A stretch of 64,000 bases of DNA from Chitinophaga cymbidii (GCF_007992715.1 NZ_BKAU01000001.1:1240001-1304000); one strand, 5' to 3'. Positions 45,630-54,416 are shown, numbered from the stretch's first letter. The notes: generated from the sequence alone by a model not told the origin. Made by a program: numbers and translations.

Positions 45630-46931
45630 CTAGATTTCCACCAGCCGCCGGTACGCATAAGAGCGCATGGCCAGGAGGGTCACCATCAACCCGATCAATC
45701 CCGTAGCAATGAACACCAGTGCAATACCCCGGTCGATACCTGTACCGAACCAGCTGCCCAAAAGCTCCACGCCTTTGCCGGTGGTCATGAAAGGAATAAA
45801 GAAGAACTGCGCGATGGGGCCGATCATGAAAGCTGTCAGCGGCGAGGCGGCCTGCTCAATGCTTTGCGCAAAACCGAATACGCGGCCCTGCCGCTCGGGA
45901 GGGATCACTTTCTGGATGATGGTCTGCTCCGCGGCTTCCACCACAGGTATCAGGCACAAATAAATGAACAGGCCGACGCCCAGCAATACAACGGAGGATT
46001 TCATGGTGAAGAAGATGCAGATCGTCCACATGACAATATTACACAGGAACAGGGTACGCACGGGCTTTTTGCCGAGTCCTTTCCGGGAAACGACCAGTCC
46101 GCCTACGATGAACCCCAGGCTCAATATCCCCCATAATATTCCCCATGCCTGCACCGACACGAGGGACAAGCCATACGGGTCCATCAGCGCCATAAAAACG
46201 CCGCCCAGAAAGTTATTGAACGTATTGAAAAAGATCAGCGCAAAGAGGCCGGGAATGAGGTTGATCACCTTGATCGTGCCGCGGATATCGATGCTTTTGG
46301 GCTGCTGCTCTGTATGCACGATCTCGTCTTCGGGCACAGACACCATCGCCAGGTGAATGATGGTGAGCAAGGTCATGCCGATGGACAGCAGGAACATCCA
46401 TGAAATACCCAGGAAGCCCACGGCCATGCCGCTCAATATGGATGCGATCAGGAATGCCGTGCCGTTGGTGCTGCCGATCAGTCCGTTCGCTTTATCCCGG
46501 TCCGGTTCCGGTATCAGGAAAGTCACCAGCGTGGGCAATGCGATCATGCGGATGTTGCCGGCAAGCGCGCCGAACAGGGAAAGTATGATGAACGCCCAGA
46601 GCGTAAAGCTGGAAGGGTCTTTAAACCGCTGCTCCGGCGAGGTGCTGTAAATGAACAATGCAATGCTGTACAGCACGAGGGAGCAGATGCTGGAGATGAG
46701 CATGGCCTTTTTCTTCCGGTGATGATCTACCAGCGATCCGAAGAAAACGCCTGACAGGGCTACGGTACCAATGTAAATACCGGCCATGAAAGAGGTGGCC
46801 AGCACGGACTTGGTTTCGAGGTAAACCCAGAAAGTGACCGCGAACCAAACGAAGGTGTTGGTAACCGAAGCTGCCAGTGAATTTGCGAGAACGGAATAAA
46901 ATACTTTCATACCGGATAGATGATTTGACAT
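45630..46931 (-). CDS. MFS transporter, drug-efflux type (MFS_3-like)
   Basis: The 433-residue product has 12 predicted transmembrane helices. It shows the loop 2-3 motif SLVDHHRKKKAMLIS, a variant of the family G-x-x-x-D-R/K-x-G-R motif, and LIPEPDRDKANGLIGSTNGTAFLIAS of the enterobactin-exporter/macrolide-efflux branch. It is likely to export a small molecule from cytoplasm to periplasm; the substrate is not known. It lies upstream of the PUL 3 sigma gene in the same direction but 86 bases away. A start at the internal ATG at 46910 is possible. Confidence 0.88.
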   Translation of the reverse strand: MSNHLSGMKVFYSVLANSLAASVTNTFVWFAVTFWVYLETKSVLATSFMAGIYIGTVALSGVFFGSLVDHHRKKKAMLISSICSLVLYSIALFIYSTSPEQRFKDPSSFTLWAFIILSLFGALAGNIRMIALPTLVTFLIPEPDRDKANGLIGSTNGTAFLIASILSGMAVGFLGISWMFLLSIGMTLLTIIHLAMVSVPEDEIVHTEQQPKSIDIRGTIKVINLIPGLFALIFFNTFNNFLGGVFMALMDPYGLSLVSVQAWGILWGILSLGFIVGGLVVSRKGLGKKPVRTLFLCNIVMWTICIFFTMKSSVVLLGVGLFIYLCLIPVVEAAEQTIIQKVIPPERQGRVFGFAQSIEQAASPLTAFMIGPIAQFFFIPFMTTGKGVELLGSWFGTGIDRGIALVFIATGLIGLMVTLLAMRSYAYRRLVEI

Positions 46932-47067
46932 TGCAATCTTACGCCCAATCCGTCATTTGCCCGATGGCTAAACACGACAATGTAAGGGGTTGATTGCGAC
47001 ACCATCGAATATCCAGATTTTTTTCGAGGCCGGCGAAAAAAGATTCCGGGCGGAGAACAATTTTTCC

Positions 47068-47093
47068 CTGTAACTTTATTGATAAACTTACAG
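47068..47093. promoter_or_regulatory. 26-bp near-perfect palindrome upstream of rarD-like gene
   Basis: The arms CTGTAACTTTAT (47068-47079) and ATAAACTTACAG (47082-47093) match at 11 of 12 positions around a two-base centre. It lies in the 246-base divergent gap between the MFS gene and the rarD-like gene, 85 bases before the ATG of the latter. Size and symmetry suggest a binding site for a dimeric regulator controlling one or both transporters. Confidence 0.55.
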
Positions 47094-47177
47094 GATGTAC
47101 GAAAGAAAAATATGCCATGCACACCGGCCACTCCCTGCCGGAAACAAACCGCCATTGCTGACCCCGGGATACATTCC

Positions 47178-48077
47178 ATGAAACCAGCGAAGTACTACCT
47201 GGCTGCCATCACCGCCTTTGCCATCTGGGGCTTTTTCAGCTTTGTGCTGAAACCCCTGCAGCACTATCCGTCGCTCGACATCCTGTTCTTCCGCGTTTTT
47301 TCCTGCAGCGCGCTGATGCTCGTGATCAGCTTCCTGTTCCGCAGAAAGACCCTCCGGCACAACAACTCCACCTTCCGCGCCATGCCCCCGGCACAACGGA
47401 AAAAGATCATCCTCTCCATTGTAGCCGGCGGCATTTTCCTCACCGGCAACTGGTTCTTCTTCATATTTGTGCTGAACCACATCAGCATCCAGGCGTCCTC
47501 ACTGGCTTACCTCGTTTGCCCGGTGCTCACAACCGTGCTGGCCTTTTTCTTCCTGCACGAAAAGCTCAGCCGGTGGCAATGGCTCGCCGTAGGCATCAGC
47601 GCGTTCAGCTGCCTGCTGCTGTCGTTCGGCCACTTGATGGACCTAGTGTACAGCCTGCTCATCGCTTTAAGCTATGCGCTGTACCTCGTGATACAGCCGA
47701 AGAACAGCGGGCTGGACAAATTCCTGCTGCTCACCCTGCAGATCACCTGCTCCGCGCTATTGCTATTGCCTTTCTATCCCTTTTATCACGGCCCCGTTCC
47801 CACAGAGATCATCTTCTACCTGCTGATCGCCGTGATCAGCATTTTGTTCACCATCGTTCCGCTTTTCCTGAACCTCTTTGCCCTGCAGGGCCTCAATTCG
47901 TCCACGGTCGGCATCCTGCTTTACATCAATCCGCTTATCAGCTTTGCCGTTGCGCTGGCCTGGTTCCATGAAAAGGTGACGGCGGTGCAATGGATCGCCT
48001 ACTCGCTGATACTCCTGTCCGTCATCATTTTTAACGAACGCTCCATTTTCAGCCGTAAAACAGCCGCAGGAAAGTGA
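47178..48077 (+). CDS. rarD: EamA-family transporter, RarD-like
   Basis: The 299-residue protein starts at the ATG at 47178 (MKPAKYYLAAITAFAIWGFFSF). Ten predicted transmembrane helices form two EamA halves. RarD-type features are FRVFSCSALMLVISFLFRR in the first half, the NWFFFIFVLNHISIQASSLAY block and the late segment SSTVGILLYINPLISFAVALAWFHEKV. RarD homologues are inner membrane permeases of uncertain substrate. It is preceded by a long palindrome and is divergent from an MFS transporter. Confidence 0.85.
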   Translation: MKPAKYYLAAITAFAIWGFFSFVLKPLQHYPSLDILFFRVFSCSALMLVISFLFRRKTLRHNNSTFRAMPPAQRKKIILSIVAGGIFLTGNWFFFIFVLNHISIQASSLAYLVCPVLTTVLAFFFLHEKLSRWQWLAVGISAFSCLLLSFGHLMDLVYSLLIALSYALYLVIQPKNSGLDKFLLLTLQITCSALLLLPFYPFYHGPVPTEIIFYLLIAVISILFTIVPLFLNLFALQGLNSSTVGILLYINPLISFAVALAWFHEKVTAVQWIAYSLILLSVIIFNERSIFSRKTAAGK

Positions 48078-48201
48078 GCCCACAGATACCCATCCTGAAC
48101 AAATGCCGCTACAGATTGTGTAAACAACCGTGGCTTTCTCCCTGTATTCCGGCTGGCATGTTTTATGGCGTTTCAATCGTAAACACCAAAAACATTCAAT
48201 C

Positions 48202-48660
48202 ATGGAAAAGACAACAACTGAAACCATTGAGGTCCTGAACGACCTGGTAGCGATCAATAACGACCGTATTGCCGGATATGAAAGAGCGCTGAAAGAATTA
48301 TCCGGTGAAGATGCCGATCTCCGTTCTTTGTTTACGGACATGATCCGCGAAAGCCAGGAGATCAGGAATGCGCTGGCAACAGAAGTGCAGGTTTCCGGTG
48401 GCGATGTGGAAACCGGTACTACCAACAGCGGCAAGATCTACCGCGCGTGGATGGACATAAAAGCGGCATTTACGGGGCACGACCGCCATGCCGTGCTGGC
48501 AAATTGTGAAATGGGTGAAGACGCCGCTCAACGCGCTTATGATTCCGCGATGACGGTGGAGGAACTGCCTGATTACATCCGTCAGATTTTGATGGAACAG
48601 CAGCAGACTTTAAGAGCATCGCATAACAAGATCAAAATGTTGCGCGATGCGGCTGAATAG
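48202..48660 (+). CDS. DUF2383/PA2169-family four-helix-bundle protein
   Basis: The 152-residue cytosolic protein starts at the ATG at 48202 (MEKTTTETIEVLNDLVAINNDRIAGYERA). Paired ferritin-like helices include RIAGYERALKEL, SLFTDMIRESQEIRNAL, NCEMGEDAAQRAYDSAM and ILMEQQQTLRASHNKIKMLRD, with a glycine-rich hinge between the pairs. Homologues are stress-associated and of unknown activity. Its stop codon directly abuts the stop of the convergent ion channel gene with no base between. Confidence 0.85.
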   Translation: MEKTTTETIEVLNDLVAINNDRIAGYERALKELSGEDADLRSLFTDMIRESQEIRNALATEVQVSGGDVETGTTNSGKIYRAWMDIKAAFTGHDRHAVLANCEMGEDAAQRAYDSAMTVEELPDYIRQILMEQQQTLRASHNKIKMLRDAAE

Positions 48661-49500
48661 TTACAGCTTACCTCCGCAATATTTACAAAAATCAGCATCA
48701 TGGTCATGCCCTTCCCGGCCACAGGAAGGGCATGCATTGTTGCCCTGCCGCCGGTGCCGCACAGCCAGCGCCATTTCTGTGGTCACGATGCCCGTAGGCA
48801 CGGCGATAATGCCGTACCCCAACAGCATGATAAAACTGGCGATCAGCTTGCCTGCCGTGGTCACGGGCGCCACATCGCCGTACCCCACCGTGGTGATGGT
48901 CACAATGGCCCAGTACACCGATTGCGGAATACTGGTGAACCCGCTGCTGTCATCTTCCACCAGGTAGATGACCGAACCAAGTATCACCACGCAGCTCAAT
49001 ACAAATAATATAAAGATGCTGATCTTGCGCAGGCTGTTGAGAATGGCCACGGAGAGAAAACGCATCTCCGAAAGGAAATGCACCAGCCGGAAGATCCTGA
49101 AAATACGGAGCAGCCGCAGCGCGCGCAGCACGAGTAACGATTGCGCCCCTACGAAAATAACGCTCAGGTAACTCGGGATGATGGCAAGCAGGTCGATAAT
49201 ACCGAAAGCGCTGAATACGTATTTGTGCGGGTGGCGGATGCAGATGAGCCGGAGGGTATATTCGATGGTGAAGAGGATGGTGAAGGTCCATTCGAGCACC
49301 AGGAACACGTTGCCGTACTTTGCATGCAGGGGCTTTACGCTGTCCAGCATCACCACCACAATGCTGATGAGGATGCAGGCGAGCAATGCAATGTCGAAGG
49401 CTTTGCCGGCGAGGGTTTCCGATTCATAGATCAGCGCATGCAGCTTGTGCTGCCAGGAGCGCAGTCCGCTGGTTTCAGCATTATCCTTTTTCATCTGCAT
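48661..49500 (-). CDS. Voltage-gated-like potassium channel with C-terminal zinc ribbon
   Basis: The 279-residue protein has six transmembrane helices. S4 is LLVLRALRLLRIFRIFRLV with arginines every third residue, and the pore helix and filter read YWAIVTITTVGYGDVAPVTTAGK, with the TVGYGD of potassium channels. Beyond S6 there is a cytosolic zinc ribbon: C-x2-C, 13 residues, C-x2-C (CPSCGREGHDHDADFCKYCGG). The channel core is a known bacterial type; the metal-binding tail could tune gating or assembly. It is divergent from cydA over 135 bases. Confidence 0.92.
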   Translation of the reverse strand: MQMKKDNAETSGLRSWQHKLHALIYESETLAGKAFDIALLACILISIVVVMLDSVKPLHAKYGNVFLVLEWTFTILFTIEYTLRLICIRHPHKYVFSAFGIIDLLAIIPSYLSVIFVGAQSLLVLRALRLLRIFRIFRLVHFLSEMRFLSVAILNSLRKISIFILFVLSCVVILGSVIYLVEDDSSGFTSIPQSVYWAIVTITTVGYGDVAPVTTAGKLIASFIMLLGYGIIAVPTGIVTTEMALAVRHRRQGNNACPSCGREGHDHDADFCKYCGGKL

Positions 49501-49635
49501 AAGTTAAGCATAATAATTGACGCCGCTCATTTTCGGTTGACATCAAAACTGATGTTACTCATATCTTCTTCCCACTTTTCTTCCTACTTTTACGGCGTTC
49601 CGGGGTTACCGGATTTCCTCAAAAACTGTTCCGGC

Positions 49636-50967
49636 ATGGATGATTTTTTTGCTGCACGATCACAGATGGCTTTGTCCCTCGGATTCCACATCATCTTTGC
49701 CTGCATTGGCATGGTGATGCCTTTCTTCATGGCGGTAGCGCATTACAAATGGCTCAGAACGGGCAACGAAGTATACCGGAATCTTACAAAAGCATGGAGC
49801 AAGGGCGTGGCGATCTTCTTTGCCACGGGCGCTGTTTCCGGCACTGTTTTATCTTTCGAGCTGGGTTTGCTCTGGCCGGTTTTCATGGAACATGCGGGGC
49901 CTATTTTCGGGATGCCTTTTTCGCTGGAGGGCACGGCGTTTTTCATTGAGGCCATTGCGCTGGGGTTCTTTTTATATGGATGGAACCGCTTCAATGCCTG
50001 GTTCCACTGGTTCACCGGCGTAGTGGTGGGCATCAGCGGCCTGGTGTCAGGCATCCTGGTGGTGGCCGCCAATGCCTGGATGAACAGTCCCGCCGGCTTT
50101 GATTACGTGAACGGCGAATACCTGAACATAGATCCCATCAAAGCGATGTTCAACGACGCCTGGTTCTCGCAGGCGCTGCATATGTCAATCGCCGCGTTTG
50201 TGGCTACCGGTTTTGCGGTGGCGGGCATTCATGCACTGATGATGCTGAAAGGAAAGAACGTGGCATTCCATGCCAAAGCCTTCCGCATTGCGGCCGCGTT
50301 CGGCGCCGTGGCGGCCATTCTGCAACCCATCAGCGGAGATATTTCCGCGAAAGACGTTGCCAGACGCCAGCCTGCAAAGCTCGCCGCCATGGAAGCGCAT
50401 TTCCATACGGAAGAAAAAGCGCCGCTTATCATCGGCGGCATACCGGACATGCAGGAGAAAAAAGTAAACTACGCGATCAAAATTCCCGGCGGCCTTAGCT
50501 TCCTCGCGCATGGCGATTTCAATGCCGAAGTAACCGGCCTCGATAAAATACCGGAAGAAAACCAGCCGCCGGTGGCCGTCACGCACTACGCCTTCCAGAT
50601 CATGGTGGGCCTGGGAGTGGTGATGATGATCATTGCGCTGCTTTACTTCCTGGCGTTGTGGAAGAAAAAGCAATGGCTGCAAAAGCGATGGCTGCTCAGA
50701 TTATTCGTGATCGCCACGCCGATGGGGTTCATTGCGATAGAAGCGGGATGGACGGTCACGGAAGTGGGGCGGCAGCCGTGGATCATCAACGGCATTATGC
50801 GTACAGCCGACGCCGTTACCCCCATGCCGGGGATCGTTTATTCCTTCTACATCTTCACCGCCGTGTATTTATCGCTTTCCTTCATCGTGGCATTCCTGCT
50901 GTACCGGCAGATACGCATGGTAGGCAAGCTCTACGATCATTCTTCTGAACCATCCAAAGCCATCTGA
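49636..50967 (+). CDS. cydA: Cytochrome bd ubiquinol oxidase subunit I
   Basis: The 443-residue product begins at the ATG at 49636 (MDDFFAARSQMALSLGFHIIFACIGMVMPFFMA); the longer frame upstream is antisense to the channel gene. Nine transmembrane helices carry the heme-ligand histidine in LGFHIIF and the GRQPWIINGIMRTADAV block at the quinol side. The quinol-binding loop is short compared with the Escherichia coli enzyme, as in the CIO-like group. The complex reduces oxygen to water using quinol with high affinity. It is followed by cydB after two bases. Confidence 0.95.
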   Translation: MDDFFAARSQMALSLGFHIIFACIGMVMPFFMAVAHYKWLRTGNEVYRNLTKAWSKGVAIFFATGAVSGTVLSFELGLLWPVFMEHAGPIFGMPFSLEGTAFFIEAIALGFFLYGWNRFNAWFHWFTGVVVGISGLVSGILVVAANAWMNSPAGFDYVNGEYLNIDPIKAMFNDAWFSQALHMSIAAFVATGFAVAGIHALMMLKGKNVAFHAKAFRIAAAFGAVAAILQPISGDISAKDVARRQPAKLAAMEAHFHTEEKAPLIIGGIPDMQEKKVNYAIKIPGGLSFLAHGDFNAEVTGLDKIPEENQPPVAVTHYAFQIMVGLGVVMMIIALLYFLALWKKKQWLQKRWLLRLFVIATPMGFIAIEAGWTVTEVGRQPWIINGIMRTADAVTPMPGIVYSFYIFTAVYLSLSFIVAFLLYRQIRMVGKLYDHSSEPSKAI

Positions 50968-50969
50968 TC

Positions 50970-51983
50970 ATGCTGTATGTTGTCATCGTATTTCTGTGGA
51001 CGGCCATCCTGCTATACCTGCTCCTTGGCGGGGCGGACTTCGGGGCGGGCATCATCGAGTTTTTCACTTCCCGGAAAAACCGCGGCAGAACGCGCCGGAC
51101 GATGTACCAGGCGATCGGGCCGGTATGGGAGGCCAACCATATGTGGCTGATCATCACCATCGTGATCCTGTTCGTGGGGTTCCCTTCGATATACGCCACC
51201 ATGTCCGTGTACCTCCACATCCCGCTGACGGCCATGCTGCTGGGGATCATCGCGCGGGGCACCGCTTTTGTGTTCCGGCATTATGACGCCGTGAAAGACG
51301 ACATGCAGAAGCTCTACAACCGCATATTCATCTACTCCAGCGTGATCACGCCCCTGTTCCTGGGCATCATCGCGGCCAGCACCGTGTCCCGGCAGATAGA
51401 CCTGCAGGCGCAGGATTTTTTATCGGCGTACGTTTTCAGCTGGCTGAACGGGTTTTCCGTGGCGGTGGGCCTGTTCACCGTTTGCATCTGCGGGTTCCTC
51501 GCCGCGGTGTTCATCATCGGGGAAACGGATAGTGAGGCGGACCGGCAATTCTTTACCCGGAAGGCAAAATGGATGATCATTTCCGCCGTGCTGTGCGGCG
51601 TGCTGGTATTCACCGCTTCCTATATCGAAAACATCCCGCTGGTAGACTGGGTGTTCGGCAAACCCGCCGGTATCCTCGCCATCACCGCTGCCAGCCTGTC
51701 GCTGCCCTTCCTCTGGTACGGATTAACGCATGGAAAAGCCATCATTATCCGCCTGCTGGCAGGCTTCCAGGTATGTATGATCCTTTTCGCCGCCACCTAC
51801 CGTCACTTTCCGAACATCGTGCTGCTGAAGCACGGCGGCTACCTTTCCCTCATAGAGCACCAGGGCCAGGAAAAAACCATCGAAGCCCTCGCGTGGGCGC
51901 TGCTGATCGGGAGCATCTTCATCCTTCCGGCTTTATTCTACCTCCTCTACAGTTTTGAAAAGAAGAAACCCGGCGAAGCATAA
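50970..51983 (+). CDS. cydB: Cytochrome bd ubiquinol oxidase subunit II
   Basis: The 337-residue protein has eight to nine transmembrane helices and the subunit II opening LLGGADFGAGIIEFF, with the family segment GPVWEANHMWLIITIVILFVGFP broken over two helices. It packs against subunit I and is needed for heme insertion and stability. No CydX-like small subunit is obvious in the 400 bases downstream, though two small genes of unknown function follow. Confidence 0.95.
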   Translation: MLYVVIVFLWTAILLYLLLGGADFGAGIIEFFTSRKNRGRTRRTMYQAIGPVWEANHMWLIITIVILFVGFPSIYATMSVYLHIPLTAMLLGIIARGTAFVFRHYDAVKDDMQKLYNRIFIYSSVITPLFLGIIAASTVSRQIDLQAQDFLSAYVFSWLNGFSVAVGLFTVCICGFLAAVFIIGETDSEADRQFFTRKAKWMIISAVLCGVLVFTASYIENIPLVDWVFGKPAGILAITAASLSLPFLWYGLTHGKAIIIRLLAGFQVCMILFAATYRHFPNIVLLKHGGYLSLIEHQGQEKTIEALAWALLIGSIFILPALFYLLYSFEKKKPGEA

Positions 51984-52091
51984 AATGCTCATTTTGAATG
52001 ATATTTTAAGCTTTTGTTAAAAAGTATCAACTATAACACAAAAGTGTTACCTTGGTTGTCCCGTTTCTTTTCACCCGAAAACCTTGTGACC

Positions 52092-52349
52092 ATGGAATCA
52101 AGACTGCTTTTTTTCACGCCCAAAGGTCCGTTATGCTTCGTTGATTACAACTCGATCATGGAAGGCAGGACCATATTGAACCGGATCAGGCAAATAGCCG
52201 GGTCAGGCAGGCAAGGCCATGAATACCAGTTCACATTGTTCAGGAAGATCAAAGACAGGCTTGTTAGCATAGATGAATATTTCATGCCCCGGTTCGATCT
52301 GCCGAGCCTGGAATTTTTTGTGGAGACGGCATTCTCCAAACGGTCCTGA
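52092..52349 (+). CDS. Hypothetical protein of 85 residues
   Basis: The start at the ATG at 52092 (MESRLLFFTPKGPLCFVDY) is preferred to a frame from 52014. It is a soluble basic protein with an aromatic-rich opening, a KIKDRLVSIDEYFMP block and a C-terminal helix. No family is recognised. It may be a small regulatory protein; the codon pattern resembles the surrounding genes, which is the only support that it is real. Confidence 0.45.
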   Translation: MESRLLFFTPKGPLCFVDYNSIMEGRTILNRIRQIAGSGRQGHEYQFTLFRKIKDRLVSIDEYFMPRFDLPSLEFFVETAFSKRS

Positions 52350-52365
52350 TACCGCCTTCCCTGCG

Positions 52366-52382
52366 GCATGCAAATTGCATGC
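52366..52382. promoter_or_regulatory. 17-bp perfect palindrome between small genes
   Basis: GCATGCAAATTGCATGC is perfectly symmetric around its central A and lies 25 bases upstream of the 39-residue membrane protein gene. It may be an operator or RNA hairpin (8-bp stem would need a larger loop, so a protein-binding site is more likely). A weaker CCGC/GCGG hairpin lies just before it. Confidence 0.45.
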
Positions 52383-52406
52383 GTTTGTACCTAAAAATCT
52401 GCATAC

Positions 52407-52526
52407 ATGAATAAATTCCTCAGAGCACTGATCGCCGGTTACGGCGCAAAAAAACTAGGTGGCGGATGTTTGGGTACGATATTGGTCTTTATCCTGATCT
52501 ATCTCGCCCTGGGGTATTGTAATTAA
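52407..52526 (+). CDS. Small single-pass membrane protein, 39 residues
   Basis: The ATG at 52407 opens a frame beginning MNKFLRALIAGYGAKKLGGG and followed by a transmembrane helix (GTILVFILIYLALGY). The arrangement (basic, glycine-rich N-terminal stretch, one helix and a very short tail) recalls small conserved membrane proteins of Bacteroidota. No function can be given. The location after cydAB makes a CydX-like role conceivable, but the sequence has no recognisable similarity to CydX. Confidence 0.55.
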   Translation: MNKFLRALIAGYGAKKLGGGCLGTILVFILIYLALGYCN

Positions 52527-52622
52527 AGCCTGCACAGTAACCGGGAAGCCAACTGCGGATCATGCATAACAGATATAATGATCGGAAATTGTTATTTTTA
52601 AACGTTTCCATCATTCCATGTT

Positions 52623-54056
52623 ATGAAAAGATCCATCTACTTATTACTCATCGTATTATCTTCTTTGCAATCGTTTGCCCAACAAAAGCGCGATGACGGC
52701 TACCGCGGTATCTGGTACAGCAACGGAAGCAACCGGGAATATTCCTATAAATACGGCGGCGGGCTGGGCACCTATCCATCCAATCATTATCCTTTCGCGG
52801 TGTATGCGCCGAAAGTGCGCAAAACGTTCTTCTGCTATGGCGGCACGGACACTGCAGGCAAAACGCTGTATCATGAGGTCGGTTATTTCGATCACGCCAC
52901 CGGCATGGTATCCCGCCCCACGCTGGTGCTGGATAAACAGACGGACGATGCGCATGATAACCCGGTGATGCAGGTGGATAAAGACGGCTATATCTGGCTG
53001 TTCTCCACTTCCCATGGCACCGCCCGGCCTTCGTTCATCCATAAAAGCACTAAACCTTACGATATCAGCGCTTTCACCCGCATTGCAGCTACCAAAATGG
53101 AAAACGGGAAGCGCGTGCCGCTGGATAACTTTTCGTACCTCCAGGTGTACTACGACGCGGAGGAAGGGTTCCTCGCGCTGTTCACGCATTATGAAATAAA
53201 GGAATTGCGCTACGGTAAAAAGAGCTGCCGGGTGATCGCCTATATGAAAAGTGCGGACGGCGTGCACTGGTCCGAATGGAAAGACATCGCCAACATGGAA
53301 GAAGGCCATTACCAGACCAGCGGCCAGTCCGGCAAACGCATCGGCACCGCATTCAATCATCATCCGAATATGAAGTCCGGCCCGGGGCTGGACCACAGAA
53401 CGAATCTTTACTATCTCTATACGGACGATTTCGGGGAAAGCTGGAAAACGGCGGACGGGCAAGCGGTGCAGCTGCCGTTGCTCGAAGCCGGGAAAACGGC
53501 GCTGGTGAAAGACTATGCCACCGCAAAGCTGAACGTCTACATCAACGACCTGAATTTCGACGCCGGCGGCGGCCCGGTGATCCTGTATCAAACCAGCAAA
53601 GGCGCCGCACCCGGACCGTACAACGGCCCATATGAATGGCACACGGCGCGGTGGACGGGCAAAAGCTGGGACATGCTGCCGTTCACAACCTCTGATCACA
53701 ACTATGATATGGGATCTTTGATGATCGAAGCCAATGGCGTATGGCGGGTAGTGGCGCCTACTGAAACAGGACCGCAGGCTTTTAATACGGGTGGTGAAGT
53801 GGTGATGTGGGCCAGCAGGGACCAGGGCAGGCACTGGAGCAGGGAAAAACAGCTGACGCAGCACAGCCGGAAGAACCATTCTTATCCACGGCGGCCGGTG
53901 AACGGGCATCCCGGGTTCTACGCCTTCTGGGCGGACGGGAACGGACGGCAGCCTTCCTCATCAGCATTATACTTTTCGGACCTGGCGGGCAACGTGTTCA
54001 GGCTGCCCCTGAAAATGAACCGCCCGATGATGAAACCGGAAAAGATCGGGGAATAG
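52623..54056 (+). CDS. Secreted BNR-4 repeat beta-propeller protein
   Basis: The 477-residue product has a signal peptide (LLLIVLSSLQSFAQ) and the BNR-4 pattern: GYRGIWYSNG, KYGGGLGTYPSNHYPFAVYAPKV split over two strands, DNPVMQVDKDGYIWLFSTSHG and GGPVILYQTSKG. Seven-bladed propellers of this type include ulvan lyases (PL24/PL25-like) and glycosidases. Conserved His in SNHYP and NHHPNM may contribute to the active site. It is not part of a PUL here; a polysaccharide lyase or hydrolase role is inferred. Confidence 0.82.
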   Translation: MKRSIYLLLIVLSSLQSFAQQKRDDGYRGIWYSNGSNREYSYKYGGGLGTYPSNHYPFAVYAPKVRKTFFCYGGTDTAGKTLYHEVGYFDHATGMVSRPTLVLDKQTDDAHDNPVMQVDKDGYIWLFSTSHGTARPSFIHKSTKPYDISAFTRIAATKMENGKRVPLDNFSYLQVYYDAEEGFLALFTHYEIKELRYGKKSCRVIAYMKSADGVHWSEWKDIANMEEGHYQTSGQSGKRIGTAFNHHPNMKSGPGLDHRTNLYYLYTDDFGESWKTADGQAVQLPLLEAGKTALVKDYATAKLNVYINDLNFDAGGGPVILYQTSKGAAPGPYNGPYEWHTARWTGKSWDMLPFTTSDHNYDMGSLMIEANGVWRVVAPTETGPQAFNTGGEVVMWASRDQGRHWSREKQLTQHSRKNHSYPRRPVNGHPGFYAFWADGNGRQPSSSALYFSDLAGNVFRLPLKMNRPMMKPEKIGE

Positions 54057-54071
54057 CGCTGCTGCTATTCC
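54050..54071. terminator. Hairpin spanning two convergent stop codons
   Basis: GGAATAGC (54050-54057) and GCTATTCC (54064-54071) are exact complements with a six-base loop. The hairpin contains the TAG of the BNR-4 gene on the plus strand and the stop of the acidic protein on the minus strand. No T-run follows, so it may protect 3' ends or slow polymerase rather than act as a strong terminator. Confidence 0.5.
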
Positions 54072-54337
54072 TCGTCGTCATCATCATCCTCTTCCAGCCA
54101 CTCCATGTACGCATAGTACCATTCTTCCAGCTCGTCCAGCAGCTCCTGTTTCTTTTCAGGCTCTCCGTGAAAGTATTCCTCCACATTATCAATTTCCTCC
54201 ACAATATCAATGTAAGCTACTTCTTCATCTTCTTCTACACGTTTGGCAAAGAAGCGCGGCCGCTCGGTATGAAAGATATATTCATTATCCGGATCGGTAA
54301 CAGGATCATCTGCAATCATGAATTTTGGTAACGCCAT
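54065..54337 (-). CDS. Acidic small protein of unknown function
   Basis: The 90-residue product starts MALPKFMIADDPVTDPDNEYIFHTE, contains an extended acidic helix (VEEIDNVEEYFHGEPEKKQELLDELEEW) and ends in a run of Asp/Glu. It is cytosolic with a very low expected pI. Proteins of this pattern recur in Bacteroidota genomes without known function; acidic tails often bind basic partners. A -7 box on the minus strand sits 36 bases upstream. Confidence 0.65.
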   Translation of the reverse strand: MALPKFMIADDPVTDPDNEYIFHTERPRFFAKRVEEDEEVAYIDIVEEIDNVEEYFHGEPEKKQELLDELEEWYYAYMEWLEEDDDDDEE

Positions 54338-54372
54338 TGGATAATATTTTTAAAATTGACAACTAAGGACTA

Positions 54373-54380
54373 CAAAAGTA
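54373..54380 (-). promoter_or_regulatory. -7 box (TACTTTTG) of the acidic protein gene
   Basis: Exact TAnnTTTG match on the minus strand, 36 bases upstream of the ATG at 54337, giving a leader of about 30 nt. No good -33 element at the usual spacing. Confidence 0.4.
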
Positions 54381-54416
54381 TAAATAATGTCCTAAAGATG
54401 CCTGCCCGGATATTGT

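Noticed and set aside
49141-49635. Upstream extension of CydA by 165 codons
   Set aside because: It runs antisense through the channel gene; the family start matches the ATG at 49636.
52656-53909. Open frame of 417 codons on the minus strand antisense to the BNR-4 gene
   Set aside because: The plus-strand frame has a signal peptide and BNR-4 motifs; the antisense frame has neither.
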